Positions 25,766-34,192 of a stretch of DNA of 64,000 nucleotides are shown here, piece by piece; within the stretch, counting starts at the first letter, position 1, and each line of letters begins with the position of its first letter. A model generated the notes under the pieces. The model ran no database searches. It worked only from the letters and a program-made list of their open reading frames with translations, and was not told where the DNA came from. Source of the DNA: Christiangramia sediminis (GTDB lineage Bacteria; Bacteroidota; Bacteroidia; Flavobacteriales; Flavobacteriaceae). The translations under genes were made by a program, and so were the position numbers. The stretch is from contig NZ_JAJBZG010000002.1 of the NCBI RefSeq assembly GCF_020552705.1, positions 248,001-312,000 on the forward strand, in the 5' to 3' direction.

Positions 25766-28321
25766 ATGCCTGTACAAGAAAAACCAGTCGTTCCACAAAC
25801 ATATACCCAGGAACAGGCTTATGAAGCATCTCTGAAATATTTTAAAGGAGATGATCTCGCTGCAAGGGTTTGGGTGAATAAATATGCCCTAAAAGATTCC
25901 CAGGGCAACATTTACGAACTTACTCCAGATGATATGCACAGGCGTATCGCCAAAGAAATTGCACGAGTTGAAAAAAAATATCCTAACCCAATGAGTGAGG
26001 ATGAAGTTTTTGACCTAATCAAGAATTTTAAATACATAGTACCTCAGGGAAGCCCGATGGCTGGCATCGGGAATCCTTATCAGGTAGGATCGCTTTCAAA
26101 TTGTTTCGTTATTGGAAATGAGGGGGATTCTGATTCTTACGGAGGGATTATGAAGATAGACCAGGAGCAGGTTCAGTTAATGAAACGACGTGGCGGTGTT
26201 GGTCATGACCTTTCCCACATCCGTCCAAAAGGATCGGCTGTTAAGAATTCTGCACTAACTTCTACCGGAATTGTTCCGTTTATGGAGCGTTACTCCAATT
26301 CAACCCGGGAAGTTGCTCAGGATGGACGCCGTGGAGCTCTAATGCTATCAGTATCCATCAATCACCCCGATGCGGAAGATTTTATCGATGCTAAAATGGA
26401 ACAGGGCAAAGTTACAGGCGCCAATGTTTCTGTAAGGATCGATGATGAATTTATGAAAGCGGTTAAGAACAATACGAATTACACTCAAAAATATCCGGTT
26501 TTCAGTAATGAGCCTAAATTCTCTAAGGATATTGAAGCCGATAAACTTTGGAAGAAAATCGTGCACAATGCCTGGAAATCTGCCGAGCCGGGAATCCTTT
26601 TCTGGGATACCGTAATTAATGAATCGGTACCAGATTGTTATGCTGACCTTGGTTATAAAACAGTTTCAACAAATCCCTGTGGTGAGATCCCATTATGTCC
26701 TTATGATTCATGTCGATTATTGGCGATCAATTTATTCTCCTATGTAGATGAACCGTTTACCGATAAGGCAAGTTTTAATCACGAACTTTTCAAAAAGCAT
26801 ATTGGAGCCGCTCAAAGAATCATGGATGATATTATTGATCTGGAATTGGAAAAGATCGATAATATTCTTGCAAAAATTGATGCAGATCCCGAAAATGAAG
26901 AAGTAAAAGCCGTTGAAAAAAACCTTTGGCTGAATATCCGCAAGAAAGCCTACGAAGGAAGAAGAACCGGAATTGGTATTACTGCTGAAGGAGATATGCT
27001 TGCGGGCCTTGGTATTAAATATGGTAGCAAAGATGGAATTGATTTTTCAGTAGATATCCATAAAAATATAGCGCTATCAGCTTATAGAGCTTCTGTAGAT
27101 ACCGCTAAAGAAAGAGGTGCTTTCTCCATTTTTGATTCAGAAAGAGAAAAAGACAATCCATTCATATTAAGATTGAAAGATGCCGATGAAAAGCTCTATT
27201 ATGATATGCTGGAATATGGAAGAAGGAATATTGCTCTTCTAACTATTGCTCCGACAGGGACTACGAGTTTGATGACCCAGACAACTTCCGGAATTGAGCC
27301 TGTTTTTCTACCGGTTTATAAAAGAAGAAGAAAGGTAAATCCTAATGATAAAAATTCACGAGTAGACTTTGTAGACGAAGTTGGTGACTCCTGGGAGGAA
27401 TACGTTGTTTTCCACCACCGTTTTAAAGAGTGGATGAAAGCAAATGGTCATGACACCGATAAAAATTACGATCAGGAAGAACTGGATAAACTGGTAAAGT
27501 TATCGCCATACTACCAGGCAACTTCCAACGATGTAGACTGGTTAAGTAAAGTGAAAATGCAGGGAGCTGTTCAAAAATGGATAGATCACTCTATTAGTGT
27601 GACCATCAACCTTCCGAATAATGTAGATGAAGAACTTGTCGGAAAACTTTATCTGGAAGCATGGGAAGCCGGATGTAAAGGAGTGACTGTGTATCGTGAT
27701 GGCTCACGTTCCGGGGTGCTTATTTCTAATGAGGAGAAAAAAGAAGAAGAAGCAGAACATGCCGAAGGAACTTTTCCTCTAAAAAGACCGGAAACACTTA
27801 CTGCTGATGTAGTTCGTTTCCAGAATAATAAGGATAAGTGGATCGCCTTTATAGGTCTGGTAGATGGGCGCCCGTACGAGATCTTTACCGGATTTGCTGA
27901 TGATGAGGAAGGGATCCTAATTCCTCGTTGGGTAAATGAAGGTCTTATTATCAAGAATAGAAATGAGGACGGGTCTTCCCGTTATGATTTCCAGTATGAG
28001 AACAAACGTGGATACAAAACCACCATTGAAGGCCTTTCGCATAAGTTCAATCCTGAATTCTGGAACTATGCAAAACTGATCTCCAGCACACTGCGTCACG
28101 GAATGTCCATTGACAATGTAGTTGATCTTATTAACAGCCTGCAATTGAACAGTGAATCTATTAATACCTGGAAAAACGGGGTGGTTAGAGCTCTTAAGCG
28201 TTATATTGCTGATGGAACTGTTGCCAGGAAAGAAAAATGTACCAACTGTAACTCTTCCAATCTGATTTACCAGGAAGGTTGCTTAACCTGTAAGGACTGT
28301 GGTTCTTCGAAATGTGGTTAA
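25766..28321 (+). CDS. nrdJ: Adenosylcobalamin-dependent ribonucleoside-diphosphate reductase (class II)
   Basis: An 851-residue class II ribonucleotide reductase. It has the N-terminal substrate-site segment GSLSNCFV (about 108-115), the active-site loop TNPCGEIPLCPYDSCRL (about 311-327) with the radical-relay Cys and Glu, the phosphate-binding TIAPTGTTS, a TSCPD-type domain after about 690, and a C-terminal zinc ribbon with CTNCNSSNL and CLTCKDCGSSKCG pairs that also serves for re-reduction. It makes deoxyribonucleotides without oxygen dependence. It is a single-gene unit with its own terminator. Confidence 0.95.
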   Translation: MPVQEKPVVPQTYTQEQAYEASLKYFKGDDLAARVWVNKYALKDSQGNIYELTPDDMHRRIAKEIARVEKKYPNPMSEDEVFDLIKNFKYIVPQGSPMAGIGNPYQVGSLSNCFVIGNEGDSDSYGGIMKIDQEQVQLMKRRGGVGHDLSHIRPKGSAVKNSALTSTGIVPFMERYSNSTREVAQDGRRGALMLSVSINHPDAEDFIDAKMEQGKVTGANVSVRIDDEFMKAVKNNTNYTQKYPVFSNEPKFSKDIEADKLWKKIVHNAWKSAEPGILFWDTVINESVPDCYADLGYKTVSTNPCGEIPLCPYDSCRLLAINLFSYVDEPFTDKASFNHELFKKHIGAAQRIMDDIIDLELEKIDNILAKIDADPENEEVKAVEKNLWLNIRKKAYEGRRTGIGITAEGDMLAGLGIKYGSKDGIDFSVDIHKNIALSAYRASVDTAKERGAFSIFDSEREKDNPFILRLKDADEKLYYDMLEYGRRNIALLTIAPTGTTSLMTQTTSGIEPVFLPVYKRRRKVNPNDKNSRVDFVDEVGDSWEEYVVFHHRFKEWMKANGHDTDKNYDQEELDKLVKLSPYYQATSNDVDWLSKVKMQGAVQKWIDHSISVTINLPNNVDEELVGKLYLEAWEAGCKGVTVYRDGSRSGVLISNEEKKEEEAEHAEGTFPLKRPETLTADVVRFQNNKDKWIAFIGLVDGRPYEIFTGFADDEEGILIPRWVNEGLIIKNRNEDGSSRYDFQYENKRGYKTTIEGLSHKFNPEFWNYAKLISSTLRHGMSIDNVVDLINSLQLNSESINTWKNGVVRALKRYIADGTVARKEKCTNCNSSNLIYQEGCLTCKDCGSSKCG

Positions 28322-28340
28322 TTTTTTCTGTTATAACTGC

Positions 28341-28375
28341 AAAAAAGGTCTCGCTAATTAGCGGGACCTTTTTTG
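28341..28375 (+). terminator. Rho-independent terminator after nrdJ
   Basis: A long stem (AAAAAAGGTC-CGCTAA / TTAGCG-GACCTTTTTT with one mismatch) lies 20 bases after the nrdJ stop codon. Confidence 0.9.
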
Positions 28376-28388
28376 TTTACAAAAATCT

Positions 28389-28456
28389 GTTATTTCGATA
28401 CGAAGCGCAGCGAAGTTCGTAATCTCTTGAGATTCCTCTTATCGTCGGAATGACAA
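28389..28456. repeat. Dispersed hairpin repeat, copy 1
   Basis: It begins GTTATTTCGATACGAAGC, has an AATCTCTTGAGATT core and ends ATCGTCGGAATGACAAC. The same layout is seen at 28562-28626, and related shorter copies lie at 41913-41947 and 47670-47742. The ends are inverted with respect to each other (GTCATTTCGA-like / TCGGAATGAC). Confidence 0.75.
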
Positions 28457-28462
28457 CCACAT

Positions 28463-28545
28463 GTCATTCAGAGCGAAACAAAGTGGAGCGAAGAATCTTT
28501 AAGCTGTGATTACCAGGATAAGATTCCTACTGGCGTTGAAATAAC
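28463..28545. repeat. Related dispersed repeat, divergent copy between copies 1 and 2
   Basis: It begins GTCATTCAGAGCGAAACAAA and contains AGCGAAGAATCT and AAGATTCCTACTGG, ending GTTGAAATAAC. The outer ends and the inner AGAATCT/AGATTC arms are inverted, as in copies 1 and 2, but most of the sequence differs, so it is a second subfamily. Confidence 0.6.
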
Positions 28546-28561
28546 CTATTATTAAAAACTT

Positions 28562-28626
28562 TCATTTCGATACGAAGCGTAGCGTAGTGAGAAATCTTTT
28601 GAGATTCCTCCTATCGTCGGAATGAC
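28562..28626. repeat. Dispersed hairpin repeat, copy 2
   Basis: It begins TCATTTCGATACGAAGCGTA, has GAAATCTTTTGAGATTCC as core and ends ATCGTCGGAATGACA. It is closely similar to copy 1 (28389-28456), in the same orientation, and stops just before the glycosidase gene end. Confidence 0.75.
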
Positions 28627-28632
28627 ATAATA

Positions 28633-31212
28633 TTACTCGAGTATAACATTTCTAATTCCAATAGCATGTGGTTTTTGAAGCTTCTTTTGTTCAATGTCAG
28701 GTCCAATCGAAAATTGTATGCTTTCCACATCTTCAATTTTAAGATCCCCTGAATAAGAATGATCAAAATAATAAGGTAGAAAGCCCGGATAAGGTCTTGG
28801 GAGAGTTACCGTTTTAACCGGTTTCAGATCTTTCAGAAGTATCTCTATTTCCTTAATTTCACCCGTGAGCTGAATTAACTTTCCAAAAGAAGCTCCATTA
28901 TCCATTACCAAAGCGACCATGAGTTTTTCAGGTTGTTCACCAAGAGCTCTTGCGGTAATTACTAGTTTATTTTTATCTGACAGGTTCCTGTTTCCAATTT
29001 TCTTCAGAAAGTTATATCTGAAAGAATAATCATATATAGGATCTGCGTTCATATTCTCTACATCTTCCTTGAACAAGCTATCAATTTTCACCTGGAATTC
29101 CGATTCATTTTCATTTATCGGAATTACATTGTTTTTATGTGACCAGCCGATGACCATTTTATCTGAATCTTTGGCAGCATTAAAAAGGTTGACCGGGGAG
29201 TCCTTTTTTAGAATTCTTGTTTCATAGTGCGCTTCAGAATGAAAATCCCAATCTGCAGGACTTCCGGCTACACCGCCCGGGAAAGTGACAGTATCTTTAT
29301 TTGTCGAAACTATGATGCGATAATTTAAAAATCCATTTTTAAGCAGGTTATCCGGAACCTGGGCAGAATAATCATAATTATTCTCCGCTTGAAGTTCTAC
29401 TGTTTCATAGGTATTTCCATTTTTGAACCAGGCCTCAACTTTTTCAATTTCATTATTTGAAACTACGGTAGCAGCAATTTTTAACTCATTTTCAGCCGAT
29501 GCATTTTTTGTGGGCTCATGCACCAAGTAGGTTTTATCTACCGTACTTTCTTTTGCTTCAAAGGCATTGATCTCAAAATTCCATCTATTATCATATTCGG
29601 CTAGATCAAATTGCTTAGTTGCCGACTTCAGTAAATAAGTTCCCGGTGATATTTTAAAGGAATTTCCATCGGCAGTCATTGCAACTGTATTTTCTTCATT
29701 TAAACCTGAAATTTTAAAATTTTCACCCAGCTCGTTTAAATTCAGCTTCATTTTATTCTCTTTCCAGCTAATTACCGCGACAGTTTTTTCCAGACTATTA
29801 CTTCCAAATGGATCTTTAATTAGTATTGGATCGGGCATTACTTCCAGTCTCGATACCCCCTCGTCAAGTTTATCCAGAAAGTAAGCACCTTTTCCTTCAT
29901 ATTTTACAATTTCAGAATTCCCATGGCCGGCAATTTTCTGTAATTCAGAAGTATCTTTTGGTTTTAAAGTATTCGAATTGGTATAAATAAAGGTGTCCCC
30001 GGAGTTATAACTGGCAATATCCCCTTTATAACTGATCTTAAAGTCACCAAATTCCAGGTTTTCAGGGTAGGTTCCCATATCTTTTCCCATAGGAACTTCA
30101 TGGAAAATTTCCGAAGCGATCATTAAAGCCAAAGCTTTATGCGGAGTATAATTCAGGTTCATATAATGCGTATTATACTCGGTATTGGCATAAGCCAGAA
30201 AACTGGGATCATAGGCGAAATGGGTGGCTATCTGTATACCTGCCTCACGAAAACTCCGGGCCATGGCAGGATACATATAGGATTTATTCACATCGGCGGC
30301 ATCAAACTCATAAACCAGTTTCGCTTTTTTATTTTTTTCGATAACATCCTCAAAAGGAATATCATAATCATTCACGTTAGGAAGAAGATTCCCTTCCAGT
30401 TCCTGTTGAAAGCCTAATCCGGTAGGATACCATTGAAAAGTTCCGCCATCTATATTAGAAGTAAAATAAGTATCTGCGAGCTGAATACTATGGCTTACAT
30501 TGTAGAAAATAGGTTTCCGGGTTCCGGTTTTGCGCATGGCCGCAAGCATTTTATTGATGAAATCCTTCACCTCTTCCGGCGTTCCCCTGTGGTGTGGCTC
30601 ATTGCTGACTTCAAATGCGATTAAATTAGGCTCATTTTTATAGGCGATTCCGGTATAAGGATTCACATGATTAAGAAATTGCTCTAAGTAATTTTGCTGA
30701 GCTTTTATCGCTTCAGGATCGGTGAGACTATTCTCTTTACCGTATTTATTGGAAAATCCAGGAGTATTCTCGTTCGGTTCCGGCCAGCCATTCCCCCAAT
30801 AAGCAATAGGGGTAATTACAAAATTGATATCACGTTTCTTTAATTCACTCAGTAAATAATCAAAAGTCTCTAGATTCTCATTTTCAAGAAGGTTCCCTTC
30901 CTCATCACTGATCTCTGTGTCCCAGACATGAATACGGTATAAATCAAAATTCAGCCTTGAAAAATGATAAATATCCTTATCTATTTCAGCTTTAATATCC
31001 AGTCCTTTCTTTTGAGCAGACCTGAATGCATGAGCAAAAGGAGCGGAATAGTTGACTCCAAATCCATGAACTTCCTCATTATTATTACCCCATCGCATAA
31101 CTCCCTCCTCATCGACATATACATCATTTTTAAGTCCCGACTGTGCGATCATTCCTGAAGTCAGCAATAATAAGGCAATAAGAATTAGGCTAAAATTTAC
31201 TTTTAGGTTCAT
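28633..31212 (-). CDS. Secreted GH5-like (clan GH-A) glycoside hydrolase
   Basis: An 859-residue secreted protein with signal peptide (residues 1-23, ending SGMIAQ). The first 450 residues look like a GH-A barrel: FGVNYSAPF near the start, FEVSNEPHH with candidate acid/base Glu205, and LVYEFDAAD with candidate nucleophile Glu302. The remaining 400 residues are beta-rich, with at least two sandwich-like regions (about 460-560 and 560-860), perhaps carbohydrate-binding. Family GH5 (mannanase/cellulase-like) is my best guess, but I cannot name a subfamily. It ends 21 bases after the TIM-barrel isomerase gene, with which it forms an operon. Confidence 0.72.
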   Translation of the reverse strand: MNLKVNFSLILIALLLLTSGMIAQSGLKNDVYVDEEGVMRWGNNNEEVHGFGVNYSAPFAHAFRSAQKKGLDIKAEIDKDIYHFSRLNFDLYRIHVWDTEISDEEGNLLENENLETFDYLLSELKKRDINFVITPIAYWGNGWPEPNENTPGFSNKYGKENSLTDPEAIKAQQNYLEQFLNHVNPYTGIAYKNEPNLIAFEVSNEPHHRGTPEEVKDFINKMLAAMRKTGTRKPIFYNVSHSIQLADTYFTSNIDGGTFQWYPTGLGFQQELEGNLLPNVNDYDIPFEDVIEKNKKAKLVYEFDAADVNKSYMYPAMARSFREAGIQIATHFAYDPSFLAYANTEYNTHYMNLNYTPHKALALMIASEIFHEVPMGKDMGTYPENLEFGDFKISYKGDIASYNSGDTFIYTNSNTLKPKDTSELQKIAGHGNSEIVKYEGKGAYFLDKLDEGVSRLEVMPDPILIKDPFGSNSLEKTVAVISWKENKMKLNLNELGENFKISGLNEENTVAMTADGNSFKISPGTYLLKSATKQFDLAEYDNRWNFEINAFEAKESTVDKTYLVHEPTKNASAENELKIAATVVSNNEIEKVEAWFKNGNTYETVELQAENNYDYSAQVPDNLLKNGFLNYRIIVSTNKDTVTFPGGVAGSPADWDFHSEAHYETRILKKDSPVNLFNAAKDSDKMVIGWSHKNNVIPINENESEFQVKIDSLFKEDVENMNADPIYDYSFRYNFLKKIGNRNLSDKNKLVITARALGEQPEKLMVALVMDNGASFGKLIQLTGEIKEIEILLKDLKPVKTVTLPRPYPGFLPYYFDHSYSGDLKIEDVESIQFSIGPDIEQKKLQKPHAIGIRNVILE

Positions 31213-31233
31213 AATTTATAAGTGGATTTTTAA

Positions 31234-32133
31234 TTAAATATCGCAGATACTGATTCCTTCTCTTAGCGCGGCAAGTTTATCATCATAGGTTGGAATAAAT
31301 TCCTGGGCCACGAATCCCTCAAATCCTGTAGCATAAATAGCTTCCATAATTGCAGGATAATTGAGCTCCTGGGAATCGTTTATTTCATTCCTTCCAGGAA
31401 CACCACCGGTATGATAATGATTAAAATATTGATGATTTTCTCTTATCGTTCTTATCACGTCTCCTTCCATGATCTGCATATGGTAAATATCATAAAGGAG
31501 CTTAAAATTGGGTTGATCCAGTCTTTTAGCCAGTTGAACGCCCCATTCAGTATGGTCGCACATATAATTTTTATGATCTACCTTGCTATTAAGCAGCTCC
31601 ATTACCAGATTCACATTAAATTCCTGGGCATATTCCAAAAGTGGCGTCAGACCTTTTATACAATTGACGATTCCGGTTTCATCATCCATCCCATTTCGGT
31701 TTCCGGAAAAGCAGATCACATTTTTAATTTTATGTTCCGAAGCCTTTTTAATAAGTCCTTTATATTTTTCGTGAAGGTGGCCGTGGTTTTTTAGATCATT
31801 AAAACCTTCCGTAAGACTGGCAAAATCATCGGTAGCCATGGAACAAACGAGACCTTCTTTTTCAACAATATCCCATTCTGAAGGCTTTAAAAGATCGATG
31901 GCCTGAATTCCCATTTCAGCACAGGCTTTTGCAAATTCCTGAAGTGGTATATTCTGATAACACCATCTGCAAACCGAATGATTTATTTTTCCTGAACTCA
32001 AGGAATTACCTGTAAAGTCTTTTGCCGGTTTCAGATTGGAAGCCATTACCCCAGAAACTCCGGTAAAACTTAACAATCCTGCACCAAGACCGAGGTTCTT
32101 AAGTAACTTTCGTCTGTTGATCTTATCAGCCAT
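31234..32133 (-). CDS. Exported TIM-barrel sugar isomerase-like protein (hydroxypyruvate isomerase family)
   Basis: A 299-residue xylose-isomerase-like TIM barrel preceded by a twin-arginine signal (NRRKLLKNLGLGAGLLSFTG, residues 6-25). Metal-site features of the hydroxypyruvate isomerase group are present: LVMELLNSKVDHKNYMCDH (Glu and His), LLYDIYHMQIMEGD, and the C-terminal FVAQEFIP. The Tat signal suggests folding, probably with metal, before export to the periplasm. It is the first gene of a two-gene unit with the GH5-like enzyme. The true substrate is unknown; hydroxypyruvate itself is unlikely in the periplasm. Confidence 0.8.
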   Translation of the reverse strand: MADKINRRKLLKNLGLGAGLLSFTGVSGVMASNLKPAKDFTGNSLSSGKINHSVCRWCYQNIPLQEFAKACAEMGIQAIDLLKPSEWDIVEKEGLVCSMATDDFASLTEGFNDLKNHGHLHEKYKGLIKKASEHKIKNVICFSGNRNGMDDETGIVNCIKGLTPLLEYAQEFNVNLVMELLNSKVDHKNYMCDHTEWGVQLAKRLDQPNFKLLYDIYHMQIMEGDVIRTIRENHQYFNHYHTGGVPGRNEINDSQELNYPAIMEAIYATGFEGFVAQEFIPTYDDKLAALREGISICDI

Positions 32134-32161
32134 AGAATATATTTTTCTAAAATTAATAATA

Positions 32162-32178
32162 AATGTAAATATTACGGT
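32162..32178. promoter_or_regulatory. Degenerate copy of the galK palindrome upstream of the isomerase/GH5 operon
   Basis: AATGTA-N5-TACGGT has a complete left arm, the same 5-base spacing and half of the right arm of the palindrome before galK. It is 29 bases upstream of the isomerase start codon. Weak on its own. Confidence 0.3.
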
Positions 32179-32210
32179 TATTAATCAGAAAAAATATTCT
32201 TTAGGCTGGA

Positions 32211-32915
32211 TCAAGCGATCTCAAAATTATAGCCCGATTTTAATAATTTCTGATAATTCTCGTAATTGAATTTATAAAGGAATGCTCCCCTTTTGCTGGT
32301 AGTTTTATCTTTTTCATCCAGCTTTTCCAGAACATTCAGAGATAAAACCTTCTTTCTGAAATTCCTGGCGTCCAGCTCGCGTTGATAAATAGCTTCATAT
32401 AAGCTTTGTAATTGGGGAATGGTGAATTTTTCAGGTAGGAGTTCGAAACCTATAGGTTTGTATCGGGCATTTTGTTTTAACTGCATTAATGCGTCATGAA
32501 CCATTTCATTATGATCCAATATCAGAAGTGGTAAATGATCTATTTCATACCAGCGTGCACCGTGCTCTTCAACCAGTTTCTCATCATACTCATCAATCCT
32601 GATAAGTGCATATTGAGCAACCGAAATGCAACGATACCCGGGATCTCTATCCTTCTTTCCGTAAGTTCTAAGCTGTTGCATAAAAACATCTTTCAGCCCG
32701 GTAGTCTCTGTTAAAACCCTCTGCCCTGCCACTTCCAGATCTTCATCCAGACGAACAAAACTTCCTATTAATGACCATTCTCCCTGCAATGGCTCCACCC
32801 TTCTTTTAAAAACCAAAAGTTTTAAGTTTCCTTCATGGAAACCGAATATAATACAGTCTGTAGCCACATACATTTTTTCCTTGACCTGGTAAAGATCTAT
32901 GGTTTCTTGAGTCAT
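32211..32915 (-). CDS. Nudix-fold transcriptional regulator (NrtR/AraR-like), probable galactose regulator
   Basis: A 234-residue protein with an N-terminal Nudix domain (about 15-150) and a C-terminal winged-helix domain (about 155-230, with FTIPQLQSLYEAIYQRELDA and FRKKVLSL). The Nudix box spans residues 52-74 but is degenerate: Gly52 is Ser, and the metal glutamates at 67 and 71 are Val and Thr, leaving only Glu70 (plus Glu58 outside the core). Pyrophosphohydrolase activity is therefore unlikely. It diverges from galK-galT across 109 bases. This resembles the Bacteroides arabinose regulator AraR, a Nudix-derived sugar sensor, so I infer a galactose-pathway regulator. Confidence 0.8.
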   Translation of the reverse strand: MTQETIDLYQVKEKMYVATDCIIFGFHEGNLKLLVFKRRVEPLQGEWSLIGSFVRLDEDLEVAGQRVLTETTGLKDVFMQQLRTYGKKDRDPGYRCISVAQYALIRIDEYDEKLVEEHGARWYEIDHLPLLILDHNEMVHDALMQLKQNARYKPIGFELLPEKFTIPQLQSLYEAIYQRELDARNFRKKVLSLNVLEKLDEKDKTTSKRGAFLYKFNYENYQKLLKSGYNFEIA

Positions 32916-32972
32916 TCCGGGTTGAAATTTTGATAAAGATAGATATTCTTAAAATTTGTTCAAATTAAAATG

Positions 32973-32989
32973 AATGTACTTTATACATT
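32973..32989. promoter_or_regulatory. Candidate operator of the Nudix-fold regulator before galK
   Basis: AATGTA-CTTTA-TACATT is a perfect 6-bp inverted repeat with a 5-base spacer. It ends 3 bases before the galK -7 box, in the core-promoter spacer where a repressor would block transcription. Confidence 0.6.
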
Positions 32990-32992
32990 TAT

Positions 32993-33000
32993 TACCTTTG
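32993..33000 (+). promoter_or_regulatory. Flavobacterial -7 box of galK-galT
   Basis: TAccTTTG matches TAnnTTTG exactly. The predicted transcript starts near 33006 with a leader of about 20 bases to the TTG start codon. Confidence 0.7.
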
Positions 33001-33024
33001 GATTACACACTAAAATTCTAAGTC

Positions 33025-34188
33025 TTGACGAATATCAGATCTTTTTCATCGAAGCCAATCGTCTTTGAAAATAACAATTATGAAATCACGGTAGCATCAC
33101 CCGGACGTATTAATCTTATAGGTGAACATACAGACTATAATGAAGGTTTTGTGATGCCTACTGCTATTGATAAAAAGATCATCTTAAAATTTCAAAGAAA
33201 TCATACCGAAAATTTCTGCCGGTTTTACAGTGAAACTTTTAATACAGGATTTGAATTTCATCTGGATAAAGAATTTGAAAAAGCTTCCGGATGGGAAAAC
33301 TATATTTTAGGTGTTATTCAGGAACTTCAGTATCATAGTGCTAAACTTGAAGGTTTTGATTGTATCATAGAAAGCAAATTACCGGTGGGTGCCGGGATTA
33401 GCTCCTCTGCCGCTTTGGAATGTGGTATTGCCAGTGGTTTAAACCAACTATTTGAGCTGGGGTTGACTGAACTGGAAATGGTGAAATTGTCTCAAAAAGC
33501 AGAAAATGATTTCGTAGGTTCTAATTGTGGCATCATGGATCAATTCTCTTCGGTAATGAGTAAAGAGGGACACATTATTCTTTTGGACTGCCGCAGCCTA
33601 AAAGCAGAATTTATTCCAGCAGATTTTAAAAGCTGTAAGTTATTGCTTCTAAATACCAATGTTTCTCACAACCTGGCCGATAGTGATTATAATTCACGAC
33701 GGGAGGAATGTGAAGCCGCGGTTAAAATAATTCAAAAAACAAAGCCTGAAGTAAGATCGCTTAGGGATGTGGATTTTGAAATGCTGGATACATTTAAAGA
33801 ACAACTTACAGCTAAGATGTATGCAAGGTGTTTATACATTTTAAAAGAGAATGAACGTGTCTTGGCAGCGGCAAACGCACTTAAAGCGGGAGAATTACAA
33901 AACTTTGGCAAATTCATGTATGCTTCTCATGAAGGCCTTCAGCATAATTACGAAGTAAGCTGTAAAGAACTGGACTTCCTCGTAGACTATTCAAGAGAAA
34001 AAGAATTCATTTACGGTTCCCGCATGATGGGCGGCGGATTTGGTGGATGCACCATAAACCTCATCGAGGAAGAAAGGATCGATTCATATATAGAAGAAGT
34101 GTCTTCTGCTTATTATAAAAAGTTCAATATAAAATTAGATGCGATAAGTGTACTTCCTGCAGAAGGCACAAAAATAACCATACATTAA
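33025..34188 (+). CDS. galK: Galactokinase
   Basis: A 387-residue GHMP kinase. The galactokinase signature GRINLIGEHTDYNEGFVMP is at about 28-46, the ATP-binding PVGAGISSSAALECG at about 120-134, the catalytic Asp region NCGIMDQ at about 167-173, and the C-terminal GGGFGGCTI motif follows. It phosphorylates galactose to galactose 1-phosphate in the Leloir pathway. The reading frame has a stop two codons upstream and no ATG before the signature, so the start is the TTG at 33025. galT follows after 4 bases. Confidence 0.96.
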   Translation: MTNIRSFSSKPIVFENNNYEITVASPGRINLIGEHTDYNEGFVMPTAIDKKIILKFQRNHTENFCRFYSETFNTGFEFHLDKEFEKASGWENYILGVIQELQYHSAKLEGFDCIIESKLPVGAGISSSAALECGIASGLNQLFELGLTELEMVKLSQKAENDFVGSNCGIMDQFSSVMSKEGHIILLDCRSLKAEFIPADFKSCKLLLLNTNVSHNLADSDYNSRREECEAAVKIIQKTKPEVRSLRDVDFEMLDTFKEQLTAKMYARCLYILKENERVLAAANALKAGELQNFGKFMYASHEGLQHNYEVSCKELDFLVDYSREKEFIYGSRMMGGGFGGCTINLIEEERIDSYIEEVSSAYYKKFNIKLDAISVLPAEGTKITIH

Positions 34189-34192
34189 GTCT

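Noticed and set aside
28389-28626. CRISPR array or insertion sequence in the repeat cluster
   Set aside because: Copies are palindromic, not regularly spaced with unique spacers, and no transposase frame is present.
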